From assembly GCA_002382735.1 (NCBI GenBank), contig DFZN01000032.1:15276-79275 (forward strand): DNA of 64,000 bases. Direction: 5' to 3'. The translations under genes and the position numbers were made by a program. This document shows positions 8,069-17,050 of this stretch, piece by piece. The notes under the pieces are model-generated. The model was not told the origin of the DNA, ran no database searches, and saw only the letters and a list, made by a program, of their open reading frames with translations. This DNA comes from a bacterium UBP11_UBA4055 (GTDB taxonomy: Bacteria; UBA4055). Each line of letters begins with the position of its first letter. Position 1 is the stretch's first letter.

Positions 8069-8752
8069 TTACTGAAAAAATTCCCCGATGACCGTTTCGC
8101 CGGCTTTTACTCTGTCGCCGATCCTTACTTTGAGCTCGCAGTTTATCGGAAGTATCAGATCAACCCTTGATCCGAATTTTATTATACCGAGTTTGTGTCC
8201 CTGCTCGACTTCATCTCCCACATCTGCGTAGCAGACTATCCTCCGAGCTACAAGCCCGGCTATCTGTTTCACGGTAACGCGGTTCTTGCCTGAAAGAATA
8301 CCGATCACTGCCTGCTCATTGAACTCGGAAGCTTTATCATTCCAGGCCGCCATGAATTTACCCTTCTTGTAGTTAACATATTCGACTTTCCCTTTTACGG
8401 GATACCTGTTCACATGAACATCGAATACGCTCATAAAGATCGAAACGATTTGAGATTCCTCCATTCTATATTCTTCGTCAAGGTACATTTCCGCCTTGAC
8501 CACTTTTCCGTCTGCCGGTGATATTATAGCTCTTGAATTCTCTTCTTCGAGATCAATGAATCTGTCAGGGTCCCTGAAGAAGAAGAAAGAGAATGCGAAT
8601 ACAACAATTGAAAATGCCGCGCAGGCAATTATCATATAGAGCAGATACTCGTGAAACTTCCACTGCACCAGAACGAGCACCCATGCTCCAAGTGCGACGA
8701 GGAGCAGCTTTTTTATCACACTTCCGCTACCGGCGGCCAGTTTATAACCCAT
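8069..8752 (-). CDS. psd: Phosphatidylserine decarboxylase proenzyme (short type)
   Basis: The 227-residue protein begins with two membrane segments (about 14-30 and 36-58). It then shows 'FFRDPDR', 'ISPADGKVVKAE', 'SVFDVHVNRYPVKG' and the self-cleavage site 'KFGSRVDLILP', where the GS serine becomes the pyruvoyl group. The size and FGS site match the short Psd class found in Bacteroidota and archaea. It sits 12 nt upstream of pssA and completes phosphatidylethanolamine synthesis. Confidence 0.95.
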   Translation of the reverse strand: MGYKLAAGSGSVIKKLLLVALGAWVLVLVQWKFHEYLLYMIIACAAFSIVVFAFSFFFFRDPDRFIDLEEENSRAIISPADGKVVKAEMYLDEEYRMEESQIVSIFMSVFDVHVNRYPVKGKVEYVNYKKGKFMAAWNDKASEFNEQAVIGILSGKNRVTVKQIAGLVARRIVCYADVGDEVEQGHKLGIIKFGSRVDLILPINCELKVRIGDRVKAGETVIGEFFQ

Positions 8753-8771
8753 TTAATTCTCCTTGTCCCCG

Positions 8772-9944
8772 TTATTTATATGATTCGAGTGTCATTGTAA
8801 GCTTTTTATATTCGCCTTCCCTGTAAACGACAAACTCAACCTTATCCCCAACTTTATAGTCCTTTATTTCAAAAAGTGCTTTGCCCATGTCATTAAATGA
8901 ATTGATCTTAACATTGTCCACAGCTATAATAATGTCCTCCTTCCTGAATCCTGCCCTCTCTGCAGGACTGTTATTTTGTATCTCGAGAAGCACGACACCT
9001 TTAACATCATCTTTGTCTTCGTTGTTCCTTTCTTTAAAGTTCACGGGGTTTGTGCCGGATACTTTAGCAAAACCGAAATAGAAATTCCTGTCGATCACGC
9101 CTTTCTCGATCAGTGTCGAGGCAATGTTTCTCACTTTGCTGATCGGTATCGCGAAACCTATGCCTATGCTGCCTCCTGTCCCTGCCGAATAGATCATTGT
9201 GTTCATTCCTACAACTTCTCCCCTTGCGTTGACAAGCGGACCGCCGGAGTTTCCCGGATTGATTGAAGCGTCAGTCTGTATCATGCTTTCGTAAAAATGC
9301 CTGTCGGTTGTGTTGAACCCGAAATTTATCTTGAGCCCGGACACGACGCCTACAGTTATCAATGGATTATTGACATATTCGAACAGTCCGTAAGGATTTC
9401 CGAAAGCTATTACCCACTCACCTCTCGAAAGCTCTTTATCGTCACCCATTTTTACGAACTCGTGATCTTTTACATCTATTTTCAGTACCGCGATGTCGCT
9501 TCTTTCGTCCGATCCGATTATTTCGGCCTCGTATTCTTTCCCTTCGGTGGTTGTTACGATAATTCTCTGACCGTTCTTGATAACATGGTGGTTCGTGACA
9601 AGATAACCGTCGGGCGTGTAAACGAAGCCGCTGCCCATACTGGGAACTATCCTGTTAGTATATTGGGGCGGAAAGAAATTCGAGAAGAAAGGATCGTTGT
9701 CAAAGATCGTTTTTACTTTTTCTTTCTTTTCCTTCAAAACATTAATACCAACAACTGCCGGGCTGACCTCCTTTACGGCTGTAGTGATCGCACTTTCCCT
9801 GTCCGAATTGATCGCGTCGGATATTGTATTGAAATTCCTACCGCCTGCAGAAATTATGTTCTTACTCATCATAAAAAAAGTGATTATCGCCGTTATGAGA
9901 AGACCTGTCAAAATACCGTGTATGAAATATTTGAAACCCTGCAT
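8772..9944 (-). CDS. Periplasmic HtrA/DegQ-type serine protease
   Basis: The 390-residue protein has one N-terminal membrane segment (about 9-26) that anchors it facing the periplasm. A trypsin-like domain follows with triad H120 (TNHHVI), D150 (SDIAVLKID) and S233 (NPGNSGGPLV). A single PDZ domain occupies the C-terminus ('NNSPAERAGFRKEDIIIAVD'). One PDZ makes it closer to DegS/HtrA than to two-PDZ DegP. It is first in the operon with psd-pssA-rib. A role in envelope quality control is inferred from the family. Confidence 0.92.
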   Translation of the reverse strand: MQGFKYFIHGILTGLLITAIITFFMMSKNIISAGGRNFNTISDAINSDRESAITTAVKEVSPAVVGINVLKEKKEKVKTIFDNDPFFSNFFPPQYTNRIVPSMGSGFVYTPDGYLVTNHHVIKNGQRIIVTTTEGKEYEAEIIGSDERSDIAVLKIDVKDHEFVKMGDDKELSRGEWVIAFGNPYGLFEYVNNPLITVGVVSGLKINFGFNTTDRHFYESMIQTDASINPGNSGGPLVNARGEVVGMNTMIYSAGTGGSIGIGFAIPISKVRNIASTLIEKGVIDRNFYFGFAKVSGTNPVNFKERNNEDKDDVKGVVLLEIQNNSPAERAGFRKEDIIIAVDNVKINSFNDMGKALFEIKDYKVGDKVEFVVYREGEYKKLTMTLESYK

Positions 9945-10102
9945 TCCGCTTTCGTTACCCCCATTAATCTACAAAGGGTTAAATATAAGTTCCGGTGGCA
10001 ATTTATTCAATAAGAAAATCAACAATGTTTTAGCTAAAAATAATTTTGGTAATTCATAAAGTTTTTATTTAAATTTAAACAAAAAATTAGCAGGAGACTC
10101 TA

Positions 10103-12103
10103 ATGAAGAAGGATTTTAAAACGCAAATTCTCGAAGGAATACCCGAAAAACTCCCGGAACTTCAGCCTTACGACAAGAACATAAACCACGCGCCGAGGAG
10201 AAAGGATATACTCACGAGAGAAGAAAAAAAGCTCGCGCTGAAAAATGCTCTGAGGTATTTCGATAAGAAACATCATAAAACTCTCGCACCGGAATTTCTC
10301 GAAGAGCTTAAGTCTTACGGCAGAATTTATATGTACCGTTTAATGCCCGATTATAAAATTTTTGCCCGCCCGATAGACGAATTTCCTTACAAGTCTAAGC
10401 AGGCGGCTGCGATCATGCTCATGCTTTCCAATAATCTGGACCACGCTGTGGCTCAGCACCCGCACGAACTGATCACCTACGGCGGCAACGGAGCCGTTTT
10501 CCAGAACTGGGCACAGTACAGACTGACTATGAAATACCTTGCCGAAATGAACGATGAGCAGACGCTTGTGCTTTACTCAGGCCATCCGATGGGACTTTTC
10601 CCTTCACACAAGGATGCGCCGAGGGTCGTTGTTACCAACGGAATGGTGATACCAAATTATTCAAGCCCCGACCACTGGGAAAAGTTCAATGCGCTCGGAG
10701 TGTCGCAGTACGGTCAGATGACAGCAGGTTCTTTTATGTATATCGGACCTCAGGGCATCGTCCACGGCACTACCATCACTGTACTCAATGCAGGCAGGAT
10801 GATCGGGAAATCGGGACTGGGCGGAAAACTGTTCGTTTCGTCAGGACTTGGCGGAATGAGCGGAGCCCAGGCGAAAGCGGCAGTGATAGCCGGAGCGATC
10901 GGGGTTATAGCAGAGATTAACCCCAAAGCTGTCCGCACAAGACATTCTCAGGGCTGGGTCGATGAGGTTTATGACGACCTCGGCAAGCTTCTTAAGAGGA
11001 TCGAGAAAGCCAAAAAGAATAAAGAAGCGGTCTCACTGGCATATCAGGGCAACATAGTCGATCTATGGGAAAAGTTCGTCAAAGAGGGAATGAACGCCGA
11101 GCTCGGATCAGACCAGACCTCACTTCACAATCCGTGGGCGGGCGGATATTACCCTGCCGGACTTTCATACGAAGAATCAAATAAAATGATGGCTGAAGAA
11201 CCTGCAAAATTCAAAAAGAAAGTTCAGGAAAGCCTTAAAAGGCAGGTGAAGGCTATAAACGAACTTACAGGGAAGGGGATGTATTTCTTTGATTACGGTA
11301 ACGCTTTTCTGCTGGAATCTTCGAGAGCCGGAGCCGACATAATGAAAAAGGACGGAACTTTCAGATATCCTTCTTATGTTCAGGACATTATGGGCCCGAT
11401 GTGTTTCGATTACGGATTCGGTCCTTTCAGGTGGGTATGCACTTCATCTAAGCCGGAAGATCTTGATAAGACAGACATGATAGCTTTGAAAGTTCTGGAA
11501 AAACTCGCAAAAAAAGCGCCTGCGGAGATCTCTCAGCAGATGCAGGATAATATAAAGTGGATCAGGGAAGCAAAGACAAACAAACTCGTTGTCGGTTCGC
11601 AGGCGAGGATCCTGTACGCCGATGCACAGGGCCGTATCGAAATTGCGAAGGCCTTCAATACTGCGATTAACAAAGGTGAAATATCAGCGCCGGTCGTGCT
11701 CGGGCGCGACCATCACGATGTTTCGGGGACAGATTCACCGTACAGGGAAACATCGAACATATACGACGGATCGCAGTTTACCGCCGATATGGCTATTCAG
11801 AATGTTATAGGCGACTCTTTCAGAGGGGCGACATGGGTCTCGATCCATAACGGCGGCGGCGTCGGCTGGGGCGAGGTCATCAACGGCGGCTTCGGAATGG
11901 TCTTAGACGGCTCGAAAGATGCTGAAAGAAGACTCAAGTCCATGCTCTTCTGGGATGTGAACAACGGTATTACAAGACGCAGCTGGGCAAGGAACGGGGG
12001 AGCCGTCTTTGCGATAAAACGAGCTATGGAAGCGAATCCTGAGCTCAAGGTCACACTGCCGAATTTTGCTGACGAAAAACTCATTAACGGACTGGTAAAG
12101 TGA
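10103..12103 (+). CDS. hutU: Urocanate hydratase
   Basis: The 666-residue protein matches urocanase from end to end, with 'DHAVAQHPHELITYGGNGA', 'YSGHPMGLFPSHKDAPR', the NAD-binding glycine-rich stretch 'GLGGMSGAQAKAA' and 'HHDVSGTDSPYRETSNIYDG'. It hydrates urocanate to imidazolone propionate in histidine degradation. The length fits the longer (about 670-residue) urocanase class. A CAGGAG ribosome site lies at 10091-10096. No hutH, hutI or other hut gene is in the window. Its stop overlaps the GTG start of the next gene. Confidence 0.95.
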   Translation: MKKDFKTQILEGIPEKLPELQPYDKNINHAPRRKDILTREEKKLALKNALRYFDKKHHKTLAPEFLEELKSYGRIYMYRLMPDYKIFARPIDEFPYKSKQAAAIMLMLSNNLDHAVAQHPHELITYGGNGAVFQNWAQYRLTMKYLAEMNDEQTLVLYSGHPMGLFPSHKDAPRVVVTNGMVIPNYSSPDHWEKFNALGVSQYGQMTAGSFMYIGPQGIVHGTTITVLNAGRMIGKSGLGGKLFVSSGLGGMSGAQAKAAVIAGAIGVIAEINPKAVRTRHSQGWVDEVYDDLGKLLKRIEKAKKNKEAVSLAYQGNIVDLWEKFVKEGMNAELGSDQTSLHNPWAGGYYPAGLSYEESNKMMAEEPAKFKKKVQESLKRQVKAINELTGKGMYFFDYGNAFLLESSRAGADIMKKDGTFRYPSYVQDIMGPMCFDYGFGPFRWVCTSSKPEDLDKTDMIALKVLEKLAKKAPAEISQQMQDNIKWIREAKTNKLVVGSQARILYADAQGRIEIAKAFNTAINKGEISAPVVLGRDHHDVSGTDSPYRETSNIYDGSQFTADMAIQNVIGDSFRGATWVSIHNGGGVGWGEVINGGFGMVLDGSKDAERRLKSMLFWDVNNGITRRSWARNGGAVFAIKRAMEANPELKVTLPNFADEKLINGLVK

Positions 12104-13254
12104 AATATAATTTCGATATAGGCATAGACAGGCGCGGAACCTCATGCGTAAAGTGGGACATGAACGAAATAATATTCGGCAGAGAAGATGTGCTTCCCCT
12201 CTGGGTCGCCGATATGGACTTTGAAGTACCGCCTTGTGTGACCGACGCAATCCTGAAAAGAGCTTCACATCCCGCTTACGGCTACACGAAAAGGCCGGAC
12301 TCGCTCAACGAAGCCGTGGTCAGCTGGGAGAAGAACCGGCACGGCTGGGAGATCGAAAAGGAATGGCTTGTATTTACGCCCGGGATCGTTCCCGCCATAA
12401 ATTTCTTTGTGGACTGTTTTACGCAGAAAGGCGACGGGATAATAATACAGACACCTGTTTATCATCCTTTTATTGAAGCCTGCGAATGGAATGAAAGGAA
12501 GCTTGTCAACAATCAGCTGACCCTGACGGAAAGCGGCTATGAAATTGATTTTGATCTTCTTGAAAAGCAGGCCAAAGATCCGTCTGTCAAGATGATGATA
12601 ATGTCCAGCCCGCATAATCCCGTGGGCAAAGTTTTTTCTGAAGCCGAACTGCGCATGACCGGTAATATCTGCTGCATGAACAATGTGCTTCTCATATCTG
12701 ACGAGATACATCAGGATATAATTTATACAGGGTATAAACACATATGCACGGCCATGCTTTCGGATGAGATCGCGGACAACACGATAACATGCATAGCGCC
12801 GAGCAAAACTTTTAATATCGCGGGACTTCAGCTTTCCGCAGTAATTATTTCCGATAAAATCAAGCGTGATAAATTCTTCAAATACATTATGACAAAGGGG
12901 CTGAACGGTTCGAACATCTTCGGCATCGTCGCGGGAGAAGCTGCTTATAAATACGGTGAACCGTGGCTGAACTCGCTGTTGAAATACCTTGAGGGCAATA
13001 TTGACTTCATGGAGGATTTCTTTGAAAAAAGCCTGCCCATGGTAAAAATGCACAGGCCTCAGTCCACTTATCTTGCCTGGCTGGACTTCAGGTCTCTCGG
13101 CCTGACACAGGAAGAGCTTGTCCGCAGGATGGTTCACGAAGCCGGACTCGGCCTAAACGACGGTTCTTCTTTCGGGCCCGGCGGCGAAGGTTTCATGAGG
13201 CTCAATTTTGCCTGCCCCCGCTCAACTCTCGAAGAAGGACTTAACAGGTTGTAA
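12100..13254 (+). CDS. MalY/PatB-type PLP-dependent C-S lyase or aminotransferase
   Basis: The 384-residue protein starts at a GTG overlapping the hutU stop (GTGA, 12100-12103). It has the MalY/PatB hallmark 'LPLWVADMDFEVPP' at residues 32-45, 'SSPHNPVGKVFS' at 169-180, D201 in 'SDEIHQD' and the PLP lysine K236 in 'APSKTFNIAGLQ'. Family members cleave cystathionine or cysteine (releasing sulfide and pyruvate); some transaminate. The link with urocanase suggests amino-acid catabolism, but the substrate cannot be read. Start choice rests on the 4-nt overlap. Confidence 0.87.
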   Translation: MKYNFDIGIDRRGTSCVKWDMNEIIFGREDVLPLWVADMDFEVPPCVTDAILKRASHPAYGYTKRPDSLNEAVVSWEKNRHGWEIEKEWLVFTPGIVPAINFFVDCFTQKGDGIIIQTPVYHPFIEACEWNERKLVNNQLTLTESGYEIDFDLLEKQAKDPSVKMMIMSSPHNPVGKVFSEAELRMTGNICCMNNVLLISDEIHQDIIYTGYKHICTAMLSDEIADNTITCIAPSKTFNIAGLQLSAVIISDKIKRDKFFKYIMTKGLNGSNIFGIVAGEAAYKYGEPWLNSLLKYLEGNIDFMEDFFEKSLPMVKMHRPQSTYLAWLDFRSLGLTQEELVRRMVHEAGLGLNDGSSFGPGGEGFMRLNFACPRSTLEEGLNRL

Positions 13255-13268
13255 GTCAAATTCATTAG

Positions 13269-13524
13269 GCATATTTTTATCTTCACCCTCGCTATGCCTA
13301 TCGTTCTTACATCAGAAAGCTCTGCCATATCTCGTATATCCTTCCGCTCTTCATCAGCTGGTCTCGAAACAGCCAAAATGTTTTGCTGTCAGGAGGGCCT
13401 TCCGAATTCAAAACAAAAACTTGTTATAGCCTGGACGGAAATTCATAAAGAGGATTTGCTTGCTGATTGGGATTTGGCAGTTAATGGTTAAACACCGTTA
13501 CCGATAAGGGGGTTAGACCAATGA
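13269..13524 (+). pseudogene. Decayed DUF4160 protein gene
   Basis: Codons 13399-13488 encode LPNSKQKLVIAWTEIHKEDL and then LADWDLAVNG, a good DUF4160 C-terminus. A TAA at 13489-13491 interrupts it; if read through, TPLPIRGLDQ follows and ends at a TGA (13522-13524) that overlaps the next ATG by ATGA. The TAA is one base from GAA, and the family usually has Glu there. The expected N-terminal motif appears only in another frame, as HPRYAYRSYI at 13284-13313. So at least one frameshift and one nonsense change have occurred. Confidence 0.6.
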
Positions 13525-13691
13525 GAATAAAAAAAATTGAAGCTATGTCAAATTATATCCTAAGGATCGAATCTGAAGAAGGCCAGATTGGAGATTTTGA
13601 TGTTAAGCCTTACATGGCTTATGAAGCTTTTGTGTATTTAAAAGACATTGACCATTTCATGCGCATCGGAAACGGCGGATATTACCTATAG
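13521..13691 (+). pseudogene. DUF2442 protein, apparently truncated
   Basis: The 56-codon frame reads MRIKKIEAMSNYILRIESEE and later GDFDVKPYMAYEAFVYLKD, the N-terminal two thirds of DUF2442. It stops after 'RIGNGGYYL', where family members normally continue with a '...WPNGADL' tail. DUF2442 genes are often found directly after DUF4160 genes, sometimes regarded as toxin-antitoxin-like pairs, and the remnant upstream preserves that order and an ATGA overlap. Protein may still be made but is probably not functional. Confidence 0.65.
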
Positions 13692-13694
13692 TAT

Positions 13695-14606
13695 TTATTT
13701 AGGACAAGTGTGGATCAGCTGATAGGTTGGAATGAGTTTAAGAGGTTCGTAAGACATCTTTGCTTTTCTTAAACCTTCAAGACCTACATCCTGCTCGCGG
13801 TTCAGATATTTCAACCTGTTTTTCAGGTACAAAGCTGTTTCATGGTTTATTGCCTGCGATGATCCTTTGTAGTCATAATCGAATTTCTCAAAGTGAACGG
13901 TAGCCATGTCATCCCGCTGCACGCTGAAAAGTGAGAAGGCAATAAGTTTTCCTCCATGAAATATTAAAAGCCCTTCAAGCCCGATCAGGTCGCAGTTGTT
14001 CAACGCTCTTTCCATTACTTTAAGCTCAAGTTCCTTACCCTCGTCAGGCACATCGCTCTGGTCAGAGCTCCATTTGTCAGCAAGATCGAGGCATGATTTT
14101 ATATGTTCATACTTGAAAACCTCCACTTTGTATCCGGGATAATTCCGCCTGAACTGTGAAACAAGATTCTTTTTTTTATGAAGCTTCTTGCCTTTGAGTT
14201 CAGCCAGCTTTTCTGTGAGATACAGATAGTCTGAATTGCAGCGGTCGTAAACAACTTCGAAATTGTCCTGTAAGCTCAGGCCTTTTTCGATATAATCCTC
14301 GGGAACTGATATGAAATTTCCTTTGAATCCTTCATTCTCCATCATTTTTGACATCGAATGGAGTTCAGAAACAGGAAAAGGCTCGCCGAGAGGGTAAAGC
14401 ATGAACTGAGAATTATAATTATAGAAAAGAAGCCTTTCCTTATACATTCCCCATCTGACATTCATGAAAGCGCTCCATGAAAACAGATTTGCGACATTAT
14501 AATCGCAGGTCCAGAACTGATATTTTTTAACATAACTGCGGATGAGTTCTATATTGCAGGGTTCAACTGGTCTGAAATCTTTAAGCCTGAGTTCGTTTTT
14601 AATCAC
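13695..14606 (-). CDS. DUF2156 (LPG-synthase C-terminal-like) acyltransferase-fold protein
   Basis: The 303-residue protein matches DUF2156 throughout: 'WTCDYNVANLFSWSAFMN' near residues 33-50, 'GKKLHKKKNLVSQFRRNYPG' in the middle, and 'VHFEKFDYDYKGSSQAIN' with 'EGLRKAKMSYEPLKLIP' at the end. This double-GNAT fold is shared with the catalytic part of phosphatidylglycerol lysyltransferases, but there is no membrane part here. It overlaps the upstream acetyltransferase by 8 nt. The acceptor is unknown; aminoacyl transfer is only a family-level possibility. Confidence 0.82.
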   Translation of the reverse strand: MIKNELRLKDFRPVEPCNIELIRSYVKKYQFWTCDYNVANLFSWSAFMNVRWGMYKERLLFYNYNSQFMLYPLGEPFPVSELHSMSKMMENEGFKGNFISVPEDYIEKGLSLQDNFEVVYDRCNSDYLYLTEKLAELKGKKLHKKKNLVSQFRRNYPGYKVEVFKYEHIKSCLDLADKWSSDQSDVPDEGKELELKVMERALNNCDLIGLEGLLIFHGGKLIAFSLFSVQRDDMATVHFEKFDYDYKGSSQAINHETALYLKNRLKYLNREQDVGLEGLRKAKMSYEPLKLIPTYQLIHTCPK

Positions 14607-15027
14607 GGCTTTCCTCTTTTCCCTTAAAAATGTAGGGAGTGTGTCCTTTCATCACCTTAAAACCGAGCTCATTGTAGAAATTTTCAGCACCCGGTTCGGA
14701 GATGAGACCGATCCATCCTATCCCTTTCTCTTTTAGGGTTCCGACGAGCAATTTTATAATTCCTGAACCGACCCCCTGCTTGCGGTATTCCTCATGAACC
14801 GTGACATCCTGAATATAGGCATCGCTTATGCCGTCGCTGATCGCTCTTCCTATGCCTACGATCTTATTATCTTCAACAGCAACAGCGAAGAGAAATGTAT
14901 TTTCGATTATCTTATCGACAAATGAAGTATCAATATCGTCTTCGTTAGTCCACCACCCTGCCTGGATGTAGAGAGATATTATCTGATCCCTGTCCGCTTC
15001 CTTAACTATCAAATATTCTATATTCAT
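14599..15027 (-). CDS. GNAT-family N-acetyltransferase
   Basis: The 142-residue single-domain GNAT protein has the acetyl-CoA motif 'EEYRKQGVGSGIIKLLVGTL' around residues 80-100 and the closing 'NFYNELGFKVMKG'. The substrate is unknown. An AGGGG ribosome site precedes the ATG. It is first in a two-gene operon with the DUF2156 gene (8-nt overlap), transcribed from the promoter at 15054-15082. Confidence 0.87.
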   Translation of the reverse strand: MNIEYLIVKEADRDQIISLYIQAGWWTNEDDIDTSFVDKIIENTFLFAVAVEDNKIVGIGRAISDGISDAYIQDVTVHEEYRKQGVGSGIIKLLVGTLKEKGIGWIGLISEPGAENFYNELGFKVMKGHTPYIFKGKEESRD

Positions 15028-15049
15028 TTTCCCCTACTTTCTATTATCG

Positions 15050-15082
15050 GGATAATTTATCCTTTTTAGACTTTAAAGTCAA
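15050..15082 (-). promoter_or_regulatory. Promoter for the GNAT-DUF2156 operon with two overlapping palindromes
   Basis: On the minus strand TTGACT (15077-15082) and TAAATT (15054-15059) are 17 bases apart. A perfect 12-bp palindrome GACTTTAAAGTC (15069-15080) overlaps the -35 box. A 13-base palindrome GGATAATTTATCC (15050-15062, one central base) covers the -10 box. This arrangement is what a repressor-controlled promoter would look like, though AT-rich palindromes can arise by chance. Confidence 0.5.
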
Positions 15083-15143
15083 CGATTTGATTTTTATTTT
15101 TACAGAGTTTTCGTATATTTATTCTAATCCGGAGGATGAATTT

Positions 15144-16070
15144 ATGAAAAAGATATATTCTATTGCCATACACGGGGGAGCAGGCGCGATATCAAAAAAT
15201 GTTTCTGTAAGAGATAAAGATATGTACCTTGCTGCTTTGACAGATATCCTTTTTTATGGTAACGGACTGCTCAGGGATGGCCGATCCGCTATCGATACTG
15301 TTGAGCTTGTTGTGAACAGATTCGAGGACTGCGAACTTTTCAACGCCGGAAAAGGCGCGGTCTTTAATTCCGAAGGTAAGATTGAGCTTGATGCTGCGGT
15401 CATGGACGGAAGGGACAGATCCTGCGGTGCCGTAACATGCGTGACAAGGATCAAAAATCCCGTCACCCTCGCGCGGATGGTGATGGAGAGCAGTCCGCAC
15501 ATCCTGCTGTGCGGTAAAGGTGCCGAGCAGTTCGCGAAAGAGCACGGAATGAAGTTCGTGAGAAATTCTTATTTCTTCACGCGGAAAAGATATGATCAAT
15601 GGCTCATGCTGAAAGACAGAGGCAACACCGCGCTGGACCATTCGTCAGGTCTGATGAATTCGACAAAAGGCACGGTCGGATGCGTGGTAAAAGATATTTA
15701 CGGGGATCTGGCGGCCGCGACCTCTACCGGAGGCATGACGAACAAGAAATACGGCCGCATCGGCGACACTCCCATAATCGGCGCAGGCACTTTCGCCGAC
15801 AACTCGACCTGCGCAGTCTCCTGCACGGGTACGGGCGAGGAGTTCATGCGCACTGTGGCTGCCTACGAGATCCACGCACTCATGAAATATAAAAAGATCC
15901 CGCTTCAGCAGGCGCTCGATCATTTCACGGCAAACATACTCAAGGCTGACACAGGCGGGCTCATAGCCGTGGACAGCAAAGGCAATCACGCGTACTCGTT
16001 CAACTCAAAGGGCATGTATCGCGGAGCCGCCGGTTCGTACGGTTTCTTCGAAGTGAAGATTTGGGAATAA
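15144..16070 (+). CDS. iaaA: Isoaspartyl peptidase / L-asparaginase (Ntn hydrolase)
   Basis: The ATG at 15144 is chosen because GGAGG lies at 15131-15135; an in-frame ATG 19 codons upstream lacks such a site. The 308-residue plant-type asparaginase begins 'YSIAIHGGAGAIS' and carries the self-cleavage nucleophile T177 in 'STKGTVGCVV', followed by 'AAATSTGGMTNKK' and 'SCTGTGEEFMR'. It autoprocesses into two chains and removes beta-aspartyl residues from peptides or hydrolyses asparagine. No signal peptide is seen, so it is cytoplasmic. It converges on the next gene with 2 nt between stops. Confidence 0.9.
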   Translation: MKKIYSIAIHGGAGAISKNVSVRDKDMYLAALTDILFYGNGLLRDGRSAIDTVELVVNRFEDCELFNAGKGAVFNSEGKIELDAAVMDGRDRSCGAVTCVTRIKNPVTLARMVMESSPHILLCGKGAEQFAKEHGMKFVRNSYFFTRKRYDQWLMLKDRGNTALDHSSGLMNSTKGTVGCVVKDIYGDLAAATSTGGMTNKKYGRIGDTPIIGAGTFADNSTCAVSCTGTGEEFMRTVAAYEIHALMKYKKIPLQQALDHFTANILKADTGGLIAVDSKGNHAYSFNSKGMYRGAAGSYGFFEVKIWE

Positions 16071-16072
16071 AC

Positions 16073-17050
16073 TTATTTGACGACCTTCCTTTTCGCGAAA
16101 TAAATATCAGCTTCGATCATTTCGTCTTCATTCCCGGAGTTAAGTTTATAGAAATGGTGTACAAAATACAGATTTCCCTCATCATCAAGTGTAGGCTCTC
16201 CTGCAAATCTGTGTATTATAAGTTCAGGTTCCTGCCATATTTCCCCGGTCTTCTTTGATCTGTATATAGCCGGCGACCCGAGATATGTACGCGTCAGCCA
16301 CATTTCCGATCCGTCTGAAGAAATGAACGGGAATCCGTCAAGACCGTTCGTGTTGACTTCGGTAATATTCACCGGATCAGACCAGTATCCAAAATCGTTC
16401 CTCGTTGTAACCCAAATGTCATAATCGCCAAGTCCCCCTGTACGCTTGGAGTGAAAATACAGATCATCATTGTGAAGATGAACTTCCCCTATCTGGATTT
16501 CCTTCATAAGTCTGTCGCCGCTGTATTCCCAATAATCCCAGACACTGCCTGAACCCACCGCAGTGAATATATTCACTCCCGTGTACCCTTCTCGCGCAGA
16601 AGCGAACCACATTTCGTTTCCCTGCACGCACACAGCCCCGTCCAGAGCAAGCTTTCCCGGGTCCTGAAGCCATACGCGGACAGCATCGGTCCATGTCTTC
16701 CCCTCTTTGTAAGACACCCATACACCGCTGACCTCATCGAATAACTGCTGTTCCGCAGATACCCTCACATCGGGCGTGAAGAAGAAATACAGCGTATTCC
16801 CATCAGGCAGAATGAACGGCGAATCTTCAGCACCTGAAGTATTTACCCCTGCTCCTAAAGGCACTGGCATTTCGAATTCATCCGTTTTCTCAAGTATCGG
16901 CGGGTACCAGTCCGCTTCAGGAACTACCTTAACAATGTCAGCGGGAAGTTTATCGTGCCTGTCAACGACAGGATGCTCAAGATAAGCGTCGCAGGCTGTA
17001 AAGAAGATGGTCATGCAGGTATAAATTATAAAGTATCTATTATTCTTCAC
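16073..17050 (-). CDS. PD40/WD40-like beta-propeller lipoprotein
   Basis: The 325-residue protein has a lipoprotein signal ending FFTAC (Cys20). TolB/PD40-style repeats follow: 'EDSPFILPDGNTLYFFFTPD', 'EMWFASAREGYTGVNIFTA', 'DLYFHSKRTGGLGDYDIWVT', 'FPFISSDGSEMWLTRTY' and 'EPTLDDEGNLYFVHHF'. It is probably a surface or periplasmic scaffold; the ligand is unknown. Its start overlaps the end of the DA1-like peptidase gene by 11 nt, so the two are likely co-translated and may act together outside the cytoplasm. Confidence 0.83.
   Translation of the reverse strand: MKNNRYFIIYTCMTIFFTACDAYLEHPVVDRHDKLPADIVKVVPEADWYPPILEKTDEFEMPVPLGAGVNTSGAEDSPFILPDGNTLYFFFTPDVRVSAEQQLFDEVSGVWVSYKEGKTWTDAVRVWLQDPGKLALDGAVCVQGNEMWFASAREGYTGVNIFTAVGSGSVWDYWEYSGDRLMKEIQIGEVHLHNDDLYFHSKRTGGLGDYDIWVTTRNDFGYWSDPVNITEVNTNGLDGFPFISSDGSEMWLTRTYLGSPAIYRSKKTGEIWQEPELIIHRFAGEPTLDDEGNLYFVHHFYKLNSGNEDEMIEADIYFAKRKVVK

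Noticed and set aside
12265..13137. 290-codon minus-strand frame inside the MalY/PatB gene
   Set aside because: The sense strand encodes a complete PLP enzyme with all catalytic residues; the antisense frame matches no family and lacks a start signal.
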